DNA from: Epiperipatus broadwayi
Lineage: Eukaryota; Onychophora; Udeonychophora; Euonychophora; Peripatidae
Assembly (NCBI GenBank): GCA_028023455.1
Contig: JAQFVV010006629.1
Span: 186,001-250,000, forward strand
Reading direction: 5' to 3'
Length of the DNA: 64,000 bases
Shown here: one piece after another, positions 11,230-23,311 of the stretch
Layout: each line of letters opens with the position of its first letter
Position numbering within the stretch: position 1 is the first letter of the stretch
The notes under the pieces: generated by a model
Database searches by the model: none
The model's input: the letters and a program-made list of their open reading frames with translations, nothing else
What the model was told of the DNA's origin: nothing
Made by a program: the position numbers and the translations under genes

Positions 11230-12262
11230 TTTTATATGCTAGTTTCTGCAGATAGTGCAACTTGCAAATAGTTTTCAATAGTTTTACAAAGGGCATCTAA
11301 TGAAGACTCACAATGAAATATGTGCAGCATGAACTGGTCTTGAGCCATGTATATGGTAAACAAGCTGCAAAAATAATTGCTGATATATGCAAGATGATGG
11401 CTAAACTGGAAACTGATAATGTGACTTTTTAGACTATTTTTCTCACACTTCTTGAAGAGGACTTTAACAATTAAGAAAATATTAGTGTGACTATTTTGTG
11501 TGAAATTTTTGGGATTATCCAAGTAGCATCTGGTGAAATAAAGTTTTGATAAATCTTATTGTTCGTAGGATGGAAACATTGCTCAACAATTCTGCAACTT
11601 TTTGTGAAGTGGAAAGCAGAACAGCTATATAGTATTGGTCCATTGATTAAATTATATAATAAGGAAACAATCAAAAGATATATTTTTTAGTCTTTGCAAA
11701 ATTCTCTATGGGAATACTACTCAAAATGTTTAAATGTGACATTGCTTACTAAAAGCACTAGAATTTTATTGTCACAACTGGGAACCTTTATCACAGAGAA
11801 TTAAAAAAATTTATAAGTCAAGTTATGTTCCACTGCCATCTTATTCTAAAGAAGTGCAATGTGGAGGTTCTTATTCACATATTTGTAAAAGAAATTTAGG
11901 ATATTCTGATCACAATTCTAGTTATAAACAAGAATTCTTTTTTCATAATAACTCAGTGTCATATCCAGATGCTAATAGTGTTAAATTTTTTTTGTCACAA
12001 TTCAGATTTTGACTCACCATTTTTAAACAAGAGTTCATTTTCATATCCTGATCAAAATCCATCTAATAGAAAAATGTATGACAAATCAAAACCATATGAC
12101 TCTGGAAATAGTATTGAAATAATGAAAGAAAAAAAAAAAATAGTTGGTCATTCTAAAAATCAAATATATTAGAATCTTTTGTTTTTTTCTGAGTTATGAA
12201 TTGGGACATCTATGAACAATTTAAATAGGAAGTGTGGTGGATTCTAATAGCAAAGGGAATTT
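11230..12262 (+). pseudogene. Decayed coding sequence resembling a MIF4G-domain protein (CTIF/PAIP1-like), probably a processed pseudogene
   Basis: Three plus-strand frames, joined by frameshifts, carry protein-like text. One reads ADICKMMAKLETDNVTF, stop, TIFLTLLEEDFNN, stop, then VTILCEIFGIIQVASGEI. The next reads LLKALEFYCHNWEPLSQRIK, then KSSYVPLPSYSKEVQCGG and HNNSVSYPDANSV. After a further shift it gives FNKSS-like text, SFSYPDQNPSNRKMYDKSKP, and near the end VMNWDIYEQFK. The pattern 'C..M..LE...FRT..L..L..DF', then a 'CEIFG' helix, then 'LL..LEF...NWEPLS' is reminiscent of MIF4G HEAT-repeat domains, which bind translation factors. No introns are evident and several stops occur, so a retrocopy is likely. 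The family call rests on recognition only. Confidence 0.42.
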
Positions 12263-12649
12263 AATTTATACTTAGACACTCAACATATTAATCAAGTATG
12301 TATTATAGTATAAATTATATAGAATCATAAATCACTGAGGCAAGCTATCAAAGTATTTTGTTATTGTAAGTAAATGCTGTGTGTATTACACCTTTATTTA
12401 TTAGTTCCATTATAGCAAATACTTAATAAATTTTATAATGCACATCTTAATGATGTAAGATATTTAATTATTATATAATGTTTTAAATTGAAAATGCTGG
12501 AATATATTCTATTATTATACTACCACCATCAATGATAAATGTTATTATGATTGTCTAGTTATCTCAATTTGTCTTTGGAATGAAACAACATGCACACATG
12601 TTTTAATTGGTATCATTTTCAAACACTATCAGGCAACTGTAGGATTAAA

Positions 12650-14890
12650 ATCTCCATATGTAATCCAGTTTTGTCATCTCACTTGTGGAACTCTTTTTAA
12701 GTCTATTTCAATCTCTTAAAATCCAGTTTTGGGTTTAATTATTCATCTATTATCATTTCTTTTTAGTGACATGTCCAGATAACACTGTTTCAGCATCATA
12801 ATTTGTTCAGTGATGTAAATAATATTTTATATTTAATCTCTTTGCTAATCCTAATATACATATCCTATTCTTTGCTTGAGGTCTGACGTCTCTATATTGT
12901 TTTTCTGTCAAATAGTCAGTCTTAGATCTATAAGTAAATACAGGTAAGAAAAAAAGAATATTCTTTTCAGGTGCATAGGCATATCTTCTTTTAATATTAA
13001 ATTATTTTTAACAAAATCATTTATCCATATTTTAAATTTATGTTTAATTTTATCTATTATGTTTCTATCCAAATTAATAATTTGATAAAGATATTTATAG
13101 TTATTTTTTTAAAATTTTATCTGATAGTTCTTGAAACATTTTTAAAGCCTGGAATATCATTTGCAAAACAACCACATCATTTTCAAAATTTAAATGAATA
13201 AAGTAATCTTTTATTTTTATTTTTTGATTTCTCATTTTAATTAAAAAATATTCCCTTAAAATTGTTACAAAAAGTTTTTGAAAGATTAAATCATCCTGCG
13301 CTTTATCTTATTATCGGTGTCAATATTTATGTTACTATTGATAAATATTCTTCATAATTTAACAATATTCTAAATCTACATCTTGATATTTGTAACTTTT
13401 ATCACTGCACAAAATACTTGTAGTATTAAGTCTTTTTTCATTATTTACAAATCCAATGCAAAATGACAACTTCTACTCATTGATTCTTTCTCTAATTTTT
13501 TTAGTACTTAGATATTTGATCTCATTTTAAAATCCAGTTTGGGATTTTTGTTTGATTTGACTCCAAAATTCTCTACGGATGAACTGTAATGACCTTAATG
13601 AAGTCCTTGTATAGAATTGATAGATCTGTACTTTTTAATATCTTTTCAATTTTCTTAAATATCAGTATCATTACAACATATTAAAAATCATCTAGTATAT
13701 TTTTTATCATTTAGGTTTTTGATGTATGGCTTTAACAACAACAACTCCATTTCTTTATCTGTTTCTTTCAAAATATTTATAATTGCATCATTTACTAGAG
13801 AGTTCTAGTTTCTATAAATTTAATTGAACATCTCATCCCTTCATTTTAAAGCATTTAGAATTTAAAAGAATGTTGCTATTATAGGAACTTTTTGTTTGTT
13901 CTTTATTATATAATTTTTTGTAAATGTTTTTCCATATTTTTCATTGCCATTTTTTTTTTTTTTTAGTAGTGATGGTATTTTTTCTTTTTGTTATTAAAGC
14001 AATTGACTTTTCAGTATCAAGATGCTTTATATTTTTGAGATTTTTGTTCTCTGTTATAACTTTTATTACCATTTCACAGTTTTGTTATGTTATTTAACAT
14101 CATTAATTTTTTTTGTTCTATTTTATAAAATCCCAAATATTAAGTTCTAAATGAGTTATTGAGAAATATTTTTATATCCATTTATTGCATTATTTCTGTT
14201 GAAATTTTATTATGCATTATTATTATTATCATCATCATCATCATCATTATTATTATTATTTTGTATTAGATGTATTAATGTTTTAAAATGATTATTATAA
14301 TTTATATTCTTTGAAGTATTTTTGAAAATTAAAGATTCGTTTATATTTCTAGCTTTGCATTATTATATATCTTACATAATTTATCCGTGATCACTTTTTG
14401 TATGGAAAATGTTTATTGCATCATACTCTTGAAATACATATTTCTGTTAATGAAGTTATAATCCAGCTCTTCTGTTCCTTCAGTTGAATGATTATATAAC
14501 CATTTCTGCTTTGCATTTTTCTCGAAGAAGAAATTCATATTACACAAATTTTTAAATCTTATTTACAAGTCATTGTCTGTCTTCTCTTATTTCTATCTTC
14601 ATAACTAAATTTACCCACGTCATATTTATTTTTCAATTTTCAAAGTTAAAATCTTCATGATAATTTATTATCATTCATTCTAGTCTTGCCACTTCGTTTT
14701 ATCTCCAAATATTTTATCTTTTTAATGAATCTTATTGCATTTGTATATACAATATTTATTTTGATTTTAAATACATATTCAATTTTCAAATCAATTGTTT
14801 CTTCACTTATTTTTTGAATAGTTTCTTTCAATTCATATTCTCATCTGTAAAATGAGCTACAGTTTTTAGTAATTAAATAAAAGTTCATCA
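12650..14890 (-). mobile_element. Decayed, inverted RTE copy
   Basis: Minus-strand text matches the intact RTE at 5982-9279 from the endonuclease start (about 14885) to near the RT C-terminus (about 12665). Recognisable pieces are the counterpart of MNSFFEKN...HPNEGT...LDYI (about 14560-14430), the region around the APGNDGI/DILKE motif (13860-13740), and the GHI(A)RRDDNR...LNWIP(R) region (12790-12690). Substitutions and indels destroy the frame. The 5' leader is missing, as expected for 5' truncation. It holds the trinucleotide tract at 14213-14260. Confidence 0.75.
14213..14262. repeat. (TTA)n/(TCA)n microsatellite
   Basis: About 50 bases of ttattatta changing to tcatcatcatca and back to ttattatt. 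It lies inside the inverted RTE fossil and interrupts its endonuclease-RT linker. Confidence 0.9.
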
Positions 14891-14894
14891 TCGA

Positions 14895-17080
14895 ATAAGC
14901 TTTATCAGAACTCATGAAGTTTAGGATATAATTCTAAATATGAAATGCTATATGACAGGACTAATATTAAGTTTATCACTGATTTGACAATAGTATCTCA
15001 TTTTATTGTTAAACTTGCCTTTGTAATCAAATAAGTTACCATATATAAGTTACTATATATACTTAAAAAAAAAGTATTTTTTTTTTTTTTGTAGGATGTT
15101 AAATTTAGTCAAAATTTACTTTATATATTTTTGCTTTTATGTAAATATTTTAAAAATAGCTTTACAAACTCTTGTTTTATTTTTTTTAAATTTCAAGTTC
15201 TATCCAGATTAACTTTGATTGAAATGTATTATTGATATTTTTTTAGTACATTTTTCAGTTCAATTTTTTAATTCTCATACACGTAAAAAATCTTTCATTT
15301 ATTACAATATTTTAAAAAATTTGTTTATCAGCTTTGATTTATTCATTATTTAAATTAATAATTTATTCAGTTAATTGGCTTAAAGTCTGATCAATTTTTA
15401 TATACATTTCTTTCATGCTGAGAATTTAATTATTAGATTTAAAATTTCTTTGTCCCCAGATAATATGATTGAAAAATACAAAAGAATACACAAGATAATC
15501 AATATTATTTAATTTAGTTTTACAAAATAATATTTTGCACAATAAATAAATGATGTAAGTAGAGATGTGGATTACATACAAAAAATGTTAAAGGATAGGA
15601 ATGTTGACTTTGAAATCTATAGCATCATATTAGTACCAAGTTTAAATAAATAGATTACTGCAGAGATTTTTACAGCATCTTTAGTTATTATTCAAATAAG
15701 AAGTAGTGAGAGATTCTGTTTTTTTTTTCTCAATTTCTCTTTTTATCAGTATTAATTATTTAGGGGTCTTGCTGTTTGAAAATTCCTGTGCTCATATATT
15801 AATATTTATTTAATTATAACAATATGCTGTTTTCTATATAAAAATATTATTATACCAATGTATTATATATATTTTCTAGATGTAATTTTATAAATTATGG
15901 ATGGAGGAGGGATGGCATTTTATTCAAAAGATTAATTTTCCTTATTATGATGCAATTGTGCATTGATATACTAAGAAAATATAAGCAATGTAAAGTTACT
16001 TTCTGCTTTATTCATAACAAAAGTTAGCACATATTGTTAAAAATCCTAAAACTTTGATCTAAATGTTCAAAGATATGTACAATTTGTAATAGTACTGTTC
16101 TTATTGATGATAATTTATAAATGATAATAGAGATGAAAATATTTATTAAAAGTATTTAATTTATTTTAAAAATTCTTTTTGGAAACTAATTTATATTCAG
16201 ATCTTTGACTATTGAGTCAATTCTGAGAAGACTTGAGAAAATGGGAAATTTTTGCATCCTCTGTTTAAAACATAGGACTTTTTAAAAATAACTCTTAGCA
16301 ATTTTTATATTTCCCAAAACTTATAACATTTTTCTCTCTTTATGTGTATATATTTATGTAATAGTTAAAGGATGGGTTATACATGTAATACTGGCTTATC
16401 TGATGAGTAAAATTTATTTGTAAAATACATATATAGTGAGACAATAGTAGTCTGGAACTATTATTCAATAGTGAATAGTTGAGAGATCATGGGTTTTGAG
16501 CTAAGGAAATGTTTTAAAAATTTGAAATTTGCTTGCTTATATATATCCCATAGGAATTTTTTTAATTATTACATATATTTATTGCAGTATGGTAATTAGT
16601 AGTTCTCAAGGTGTTATAAGGCTAGTAATATTTGTATGCATTTCATGTAGTGCAGGTTGATCTCTGCTTGATTATTTCTTTTTAAAATGCAAACATTATT
16701 AAATATATAAATATATCAAATTCTTTATACCTAATTATCAGACTGCTAGCTGTATTCTATCTTGTTCTCTCCTTTTTTGAAAAATCGTTATTCATTTTCT
16801 ATTTTTTAATGCAATTTAAAATTTTTTCCTTAAATTTTTTTAAAATCAAATGTTTACTCTAAAATATCTTCCGTGTCCCACTGATCTGAGTTTATGTGTA
16901 ATAATTTTTCCTTTTTTAAAAAAATCTATTCTTAATTTTATTATTATTATCATTATTATAATTTTTTTTTGGCTTCTTCACTTGAATTTTTTTCCCCTAG
17001 TTTTTTATTTTCATTCTTATTATTATTATTATTATTATTATTATGGATCTTTTTTATTGATGTTAGATAAATATTAGAAC
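14895..17080. other. No recognisable feature
   Basis: AT-rich sequence with poly-T runs. A (TTA)n tract at about 17016-17044 yields the low-complexity frames at 16850-17077 (+) and the asparagine-run frame on the minus strand; neither is a credible gene. Confidence 0.5.
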
Positions 17081-17085
17081 TTACA

Positions 17086-18960
17086 TCAATGATGTTCGTA
17101 ACAAACTTTTTTTTTTTAATTAAAAATATTTTGACATTATTTTTATTACTGAAACCTGGCGAATTCCAGAGTACTCTTACTAATGTAGATAACATATTTA
17201 AGATTTTGAGTACTATTAGATCTGCTATTGTACCAGAGGAAGACACATTCTTATTGTCATTAATAAAGATATTTCTCATAAAACTATATTTTTTAATTCT
17301 TTTTATTTGTAAAATATTAAGGATTTTAAACTTCTCCCTCGATAATTTAATATACAAATTAAAAAGCGTATGAAACACTTGAACGAGAAGCTATACAGAT
17401 TCCAAAAATTACTACACGCTAAGCGCTTTCGAGGCCATTTGCCTCATATTCATAGCTATTGTGAAACAATTTGATGCAAGATTTTTTTAATCATGATATT
17501 CACTTTATCTTTAGAAACATTTACTTTAAACCAGACTTTTCATTTATCGATCTTGACTTTTTACTCTTCTTCTTTGAAAATATCTCAGTTAGATAAAGCA
17601 ATAATATAATTATTACTCGGAAGCTTTAATATTAAAGAATTATTTCTAGGAGATATCATTTTATATAATACTTCTTTGTTTCCAAAATTTCTACAATAAT
17701 GAATTTTTTAATTTATTAATCTTAAACAGTATAATCTTTTTATAAATTACAGATACATACTTTTGATTACATTTTAAGTCATTTACATGATATTGATCTT
17801 TTTCAAATTTTTATGCTTTATTCCCAAATGATGTACATCATCAATTCTTTGATTATGTTTGTTTTCTTTTTTTTGTATCAAATTATATTATACCAAATTG
17901 TTGTCATTCAATATTGTTAAGAGAAATTATTCAATTTGGAACTTTATAATACTTATTCTAAATTTAATTGGAACCTCTTATATTCTTACAAAATGTCATT
18001 TCATCTTAGGTTTCTTTTATTCAGATCTCTAATTAAGTTATATATAATAAACTTAGTGTCTCAAATAAATTTCTTTATTGGTTATTTTTCTTAAAAAAAT
18101 CGTAATATATATATATTATCATCATAGATAATTTAATAAAACTCATTATTTTTTACAACAATTTTAATAAATTATAGAAGACTGACTAAATTTATTTATG
18201 AAAGAGACCCATAAAATTATATTTAAAATATTGAAATAAATATTTCTATTAATTCCACAGGATTTTATTTATAAAAGACTTAGCCATTGGTAAGAAAAAA
18301 AAACTTAATTTCAGTTGCAACCTACAAGTTGATGAATTTTTCCAAGATATTGTCAAATTATATATGTAATCTACTACTACTAACAGATTTACTTCATTCA
18401 ATAATGATCATGTAGAAAATATTGTGATAGATCAATTTACCAAAAGATATTATTTGACCTATTAAAAGTTTAAGAAACATCTGTTTTAGATAGCGATATT
18501 TTCCCTGAGATTTTGAAAGTTGATAAAATTATTTTTATTTTTAAGAATGGTTATCAAGATGACTGAAGGCCTTTTTCTTTTTTATTTACTATAAGTTGAA
18601 TTTTTGAGAAATATATTTATAATAAAATTATTGATGACGTTTAATAAAACTTTAGTTCTAATGCAGCATGGTTTTATCTTTAACAAATCCGTTGAAACTA
18701 ATCTTACCATATGTGATCACAGTACATATGCTGTTGAGGACCAGCAAATGTTAGATGTCATTTATTTTTATTTATTTAAAGCTTTCAATAAAGTTGATCA
18801 TTCCATCTTTTATAAATTAAATAAATTTGACTTACTTTGTAATCTGAGAGCATGAACTTTTTCATTAGAGACAGATCTATTTATGTTAAATTTATCACAT
18901 GACCAACAATACCTCACATGACCTTAATTTAAGCATTGCTAATTCATTAGCAATTATTCC
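17086..18960 (+). pseudogene. Old non-LTR retrotransposon (CR1/L2/Jockey-like) fossil with endonuclease and RT traces
   Basis: Plus-strand text at 17088 reads NDVRNK..., then YFDIIFITETWRIPEYSY, the 'N.RS..NK ... fDi..ITETW' start of an apurinic-like endonuclease. RGRHILIVINKDISHK follows in the same frame (about 17235). Near 18500 IFPEILKVDKIIFIFKNGY and DD-RPF represent the 'IFKKG....YRPIS' RT block. At 18660-18820 QHGFIFNKSVETNL and YFYLFKAFNKVDHSIF represent the 'QhGF..g.St..nL' and 'KAFD.VdH' blocks (Asp of KAFD replaced by Asn). Many stops and shifts; clearly dead. No FADD block is found further downstream. Confidence 0.7.
17405..17465 (-). ncRNA. Minimal hammerhead-like motif inside the LINE fossil
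   Basis: On the minus strand: CTATGAATATGA, then GAGGC-AAATG-GCCTC (5-bp stem II), then GAAAGCGCTT, that is GAA plus the self-complementary AGCGCT plus a T at the cleavage position. This is the stem II-GAAA-palindrome order of minimal Penelope-type hammerheads. The core has two extra bases relative to CTGANGA, and stem I is only about 3 bp. It looks like a separate short insertion or terminal repeat. Activity is doubtful. Confidence 0.3.
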
Positions 18961-19019
18961 TTTCTTACTGCTTTCAAATTACCCAGTATAAGCTTTAGTA
19001 ATAGCTACCAAATAAAGTT

Positions 19020-19330
19020 TTTAATAAATTCTTAACCAATGCTGTCCTAATATCCACTAACTAGTGTCTAGTTTATGACTTTCATCAGTGAAGAACTTTA
19101 TGAATTTATTGAACCATGCATAGTTGGAATTTTTCAGTCTAATGTGTTTTTCATTTAGCAACCATTTTTTATTTTTTGTTGTTCTAGATCTGAAAGTGAT
19201 TCAATTTTTGTATATTATGGTAACCTTCATTTTTTTTATAACCTTAGACACTTTTTTTCAATAAACATCACATGATCACCTTTTTTTTCTTGAACATAAT
19301 CGATACAAAAACAATAATACATCATATGAC
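19020..19330 (-). repeat. HHR repeat family, minus-oriented copy
   Basis: On the minus strand it carries 'gttgctaaatgaaaaacaca', 'ttagactg', then a hammerhead-like stretch CTGATGA (plus-strand 19082-19088), GACA in place of GAAA, and ACTAGT. Ends reading 'aaacatcacatgatcacc' (plus-strand 19264-19281) correspond to the unit head. More diverged than the 4-kb copies. It forms a head-to-head pair with the plus copies that start near 19380. Confidence 0.6.
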
Positions 19331-19379
19331 TTTAACTTACACAGAGCTTATACATTAGCAAATTCTTCTATTCTTACCA

Positions 19380-20000
19380 TTTTCAGAGGTTTCAGATCTA
19401 TATAACTATGCAAGCTTGGATGGGGAAAAAAAAATCTTCAATTTGGATTGGTAACTTGATAGTATAACAAAAAGTAAAAAATGGTTACTAGATGAAAAGC
19501 ACATTAGATCCAAAGATCCAAGTGCATGATTCAAAAAAATTCAAAAAGCTCCTCACTAATGAAAGCCATGAGTTAGAAACTAGTCTAGATATATTTGGAT
19601 AGAATAGTATTGGCACTACCATCTGACATCTATTGACTGTTTAAAGTTTCATTGGGTGACACAAAATTGTAAGAATCAAAGAATTTATTGATGAATTAAC
19701 AATATGTAAATTAAGATCATATGATGTATTATTGGTTTGTACCAATGACAAAATTAAAGGTTTTTGAAGTGGGAGTTTGATAGTGGAACAAAAAAGCAAA
19801 AAGGGCTGCTAGAGAAAAAGTGCATTAGAATTAAAAGATTGAAATGTGCAGCTTAAAAAAATTCAAAACATTCCCCATCAATGAAAGCCATAAGCCAGAA
19901 ACTAATATAAGATATGGATAGGAAAGTATGGAATAGGGATTAAGTAAGCATTATCATTTGTCATCTTTCAATTGTGAAAGTTTACACTGAGTAGTATGAA
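19380..20000 (+). repeat. HHR repeat family, two plus-oriented tandem copies
   Basis: Two successive units have 'gcacattagatccaaagatc' (19499) and 'gtgcattaga' (19820), each followed by a CTAATGA/TCAATGA core relic, 'gaaact', and 'tttggata' or 'atggatag'. The equivalent cleavage positions are about 19585 and 19917, a period near 332 bases. Core substitutions (G5 to A) and lost stem I pairing suggest these copies are inactive. 'gatcatatgatgtattattg' at about 19715 is the unit head. Confidence 0.65.
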
Positions 20001-20308
20001 AATAATAAGAGTGGAAGAATTTGTTAATAAAATATTAAATTTAATAAAATTCTCATTCTTTTATAAATACAATTTGGTTATTAATGGCTAATATTCTCAG
20101 CTGTTATACTGATGATTGTGAAATTTTCACTTGAATAGAATCTGCATCTGATTTTTTTTTTTCAGTATGATTATATCTTTGCTTCATGGTTTGCTATTAA
20201 TATAATATAACCATCTAAAACTATATTCTGCTTTCTCATTATTAGACTTTACTTACCTTATTAATTCTGATAAAGTTGATGCTGTATCCTCTCAAATAAA
20301 TATTAGTA

Positions 20309-21174
20309 CACCTGGGTCTCGTTTTATGCGGTAGATGGGTTCCTCAGAAAACATGCACAAAAGAAATCGCACAAAAATAAATATAAATTGCCTTGAAAAA
20401 TAGGGGATATGTTCCAGTAATTTTCAGAAATCGCATAAAAGCAAAGCAACAAGGAAAGTTACTTTAAAATTCGTATTAAAAAAAATAAGGAAATAAAGTA
20501 TGACTAATAAAAAATTTCAAATATTTGAAAAAAATTAATACAAGACAAACTTTTTTTACGTTTTTATTAACTACAGTATTTAATTTTACATTTTTTCATA
20601 CATATTTTAATCATTACCGCTGTTTGAAAATATGTGTTCGTTTGTGAACTAGTAAGAAATCAGATTCATGATGTGTTGTACAACTAGCGCCACTTTTAGT
20701 CTTCAGCTGTTTCTATATTAAAAAAATGAGATCATAATCAAAACAAAAAAATTATACATTAGCATTAGAAAGATTATTTTCAGTTTATAAAATCAATAAA
20801 ATCTTTGTTATTATTTATTTTAAAAAATACGTTTTAAAAGTTTAAAATTTTTGAATATTTATTGTAATATTTTTATACGTATGTATGTATGTACGTATAA
20901 ATCTGTTATTATTATTTACTCATTAGTATAAGTAAGTTATTTATAGAAGTTAAGATTCTAAATACACCTCAGGCCATATCACATTAGCTGCTAATATAAT
21001 GATATATTTTTGAAAAAAAAAAAAAAAGTATTTCAAGTCAAAATAAGTTATTAATAATTTAAATTTCTTGATATCTAATAAATATAGTGAAATATTAAAG
21101 ATATTAATAAGAAACATAAATCACATAACTTCAAAATCGCATTAAAATAATCCGCATAAAACAAGACCCAGGCG
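20309..21174. mobile_element. Non-autonomous Tigger/pogo-like element with TA target duplication
   Basis: The ends are inverted copies: left CACCTGGGTCTCGTTTTATG and right (reverse-complemented) CGCCTGGGTCTTGTTTTATG, continuing through CGG. A TA dinucleotide flanks both sides (20307-20308 and 21175-21176). Subterminal text 'aaatcgcacaaaa' and 'ggggatatgttcc' recurs in mirrored form near the right end (cgcattaaaataatccgcat), a style common in pogo/Tigger elements. The 866-bp interior has no transposase frame, so it is non-autonomous. Confidence 0.7.
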
Positions 21175-21451
21175 TATTTTATTTTCTAGCAATAGATTTT
21201 TTTCATCTTTATATGGAAATTAAGATAATTGGAGCATAAAGAACCATGGGTGCATAAAAAAGATTTGATAATTTCAATTAAATATATTATTTTTCTTACT
21301 AGTTTTTCCCATTTTACAACATGTATATCTTATTTGGAATCGTAGTTTCAAACAGGATCCTCATTCAATGTAAATGATTTTTAATAAATTATCTAAATTT
21401 ACAATGTTAACTAATGACAGTAATTTATTTCTCTTTTTTCTCTCTCTAAAC

Positions 21452-21850
21452 CAGTAGTTCTTGACTTTTTTTGGCCATGCTCCATCTAAGCTTCTCTAAA
21501 ATCCTTATGCCCATGCCTTCCTTGACAATATTTTTATTATTTAAAAAGGGAACTCCTATTCCATGGAAGAAGCATAAAAGGCCAATTAACTTGCTCCAAG
21601 TAACAATGGAGAGTTAAGGAGTAAAGGTTATCTAAACAGAAAAGATACATAGAAGAAAATGGTGCAAAAAGAGAGAAATTTAAAAAAAAAAAAACATTCT
21701 TAGCTTAAATTATGAATAATAAAATGTAAGAACAGTTAGCAGCCTGTCGAATTCATTGTTAATAACTCACTCTTGAATTGCCCCTAATAAAAATCAAATT
21801 ACCTTTTATGAGATGGTGTGTCCCACATTGGGGACTTCAGAGACCTTAAA
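21452..21850 (+). mobile_element. hAT-like 5' terminal fragment
   Basis: Begins CAGTAGTTCTTGACTTTTTT followed by 'ggccatgctccatctaagc', the typical CAGnGGTTCT(C/T)(A/G)A opening of Charlie-type hAT elements. The matching right terminus is not found before 21850 and no transposase text is visible, so this is a fragment or deleted copy. Its right limit is approximate. Confidence 0.4.
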
Positions 21851-22337
21851 TTATTGTTTAAGATTGTAAAATAATTTTAAATAATATAATATCTAACATA
21901 TTTCTCATGTTTTATATTCATGAAACATTGTCACTCAAATATCCTTGAATTCTCACTTCTCTTTCACTTGTTCTACTCTTATAATGATACTTTTGTTAAT
22001 AATAACTTTTTTGATTTAAATTTCAATAAGCTTATTATTCTTTTCATTAATAAGTCAAATAATTAAATTTACTGTATCATTTTTTCATTTCTTTATATAT
22101 ATATATTGCTTGAATTCATTTATTTTGTTGACTGTATACTTATAATTAAAATGTACAATATTGTATTGATTATATACTGTGGATCTACATTTTCAATAAA
22201 TTGAATTATTACTATTATTGAATTATTATTATTATTATTATTACTACTTCTGTTACTACTATTACTATATTTATATCAAACAATTCCAAATAGTTTTCTT
22301 TTTTTAATATTCTTATAAAACATTATAATAATAACAT

Positions 22338-22468
22338 GAAAGGCTAAAACCTTTGACAGAAGCGCCTTAAAAATGCTTATGTGACAGCCAATCAGATGTA
22401 ATAATGACTGCACATGGAACTCTCAAAGCATTTTTAAGGCCTTCTGTCGAAGGTTTTAGCCTTTCACA
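22338..22468. repeat. Fold-back element
   Basis: Arms of about 42 bases: left 'catgaaaggctaaaacc' to 'gccttaaaaatgctt', right 'aagcatttttaaggcc' to 'ggttttagcctttcac', separated by about 50 bases. Only a few mismatches, so the hairpin is well preserved. No coding content. Confidence 0.7.
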
Positions 22469-22734
22469 TTATTGTATCATTTGCTAGCATTTAATAAATT
22501 TAATATATTTAAAACATTATACTAGATTTTTTAATTATGGTCAATAATTTGAATCAAATTATTATTGAATTATTATTATTATTACTTCTGCTATTTACTG
22601 TTGCTACTACTACATTCACATCTCAATTTCAAATACCTTTTTAATAATCCATATATTTGCTTCATAAAGCATTATGCTTCAAATAACAGATTTTTTTATG
22701 TTTATCTTTATGTTTTTTTTATTTATGATTATTA

Positions 22735-23225
22735 ATACAAATGGAAACATTATGGATGAAGTCATTTTGGTAGAAATAACTTAATATTAAAAAGAAATAG
22801 GTCTATGTGTTTGGAAAAGATTTATACTAGATATGTTTTATCAGTTCTTATTTATAGATATGAGACTTGGGCACTTAACAGAAAAGCACTCAACAAAGCA
22901 TTGAGAGATGTATGTTAAGAATAACAAGAAGAAATTGAAAGTATAGTATGATTGAGAGAACAAATAGATATCACTGACATCATTGAAAGAATTAAAAGAC
23001 TGAAATGAAGGCCTGGACATATTTCTGAAAATGATGATAATAGATGGATAGTGATTAAGAGATTACAAAAGACTTATTAGTCTACATGTGAAATGGATGG
23101 ATGAAATAAAGAAGTTTTTTGGTGTGTTACGCAGAAGAAAAGCTAGGGATCAGAAACCAGATTAAACTTGGAAAGATCTTAATCTTATTGGAGATGATAA
23201 TGACTGAAAATAAATCATGATGATA
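22735..23225 (+). mobile_element. 5'-truncated RTE copy (3' 490 bp)
   Basis: Matches the last part of the intact RTE at 5982-9279. Counterparts of 'DGNIIEE', 'FGRNNLILK', 'LTYGSETW', 'RSMERCMLG', 'WAGHIA' and 'GETF' are all recognisable, ending in 'gatgataatgactg' and 'catgatgatat'. Frameshifts, stops and small deletions make it non-coding. 5' truncation is the usual result of incomplete reverse transcription. Confidence 0.8.
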
Positions 23226-23311
23226 TATACACATACATATAGAATTTTGTGTAGTAGTAATTAATATATCCATATGCTCTACACTATCACTTGTTATTTG
23301 AATATGAATAG

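Noticed and set aside
14213-14262. Possible CRISPR-like or spaced repeat array
   Set aside because: Plain trinucleotide microsatellite with no spacers; CRISPR is not expected in this eukaryotic sequence, and no regularly spaced repeats were seen elsewhere.
16956-17378. 140-codon minus-strand frame
   Set aside because: Includes an asparagine run from a (TTA)n microsatellite and is antisense to the LINE endonuclease fossil.
22338-22468. Hammerhead motif in the 22.3-kb fold-back
   Set aside because: 'ctgtcgaagg' looks superficially similar, but there is no CTGANGA core or GAAA in the right order.
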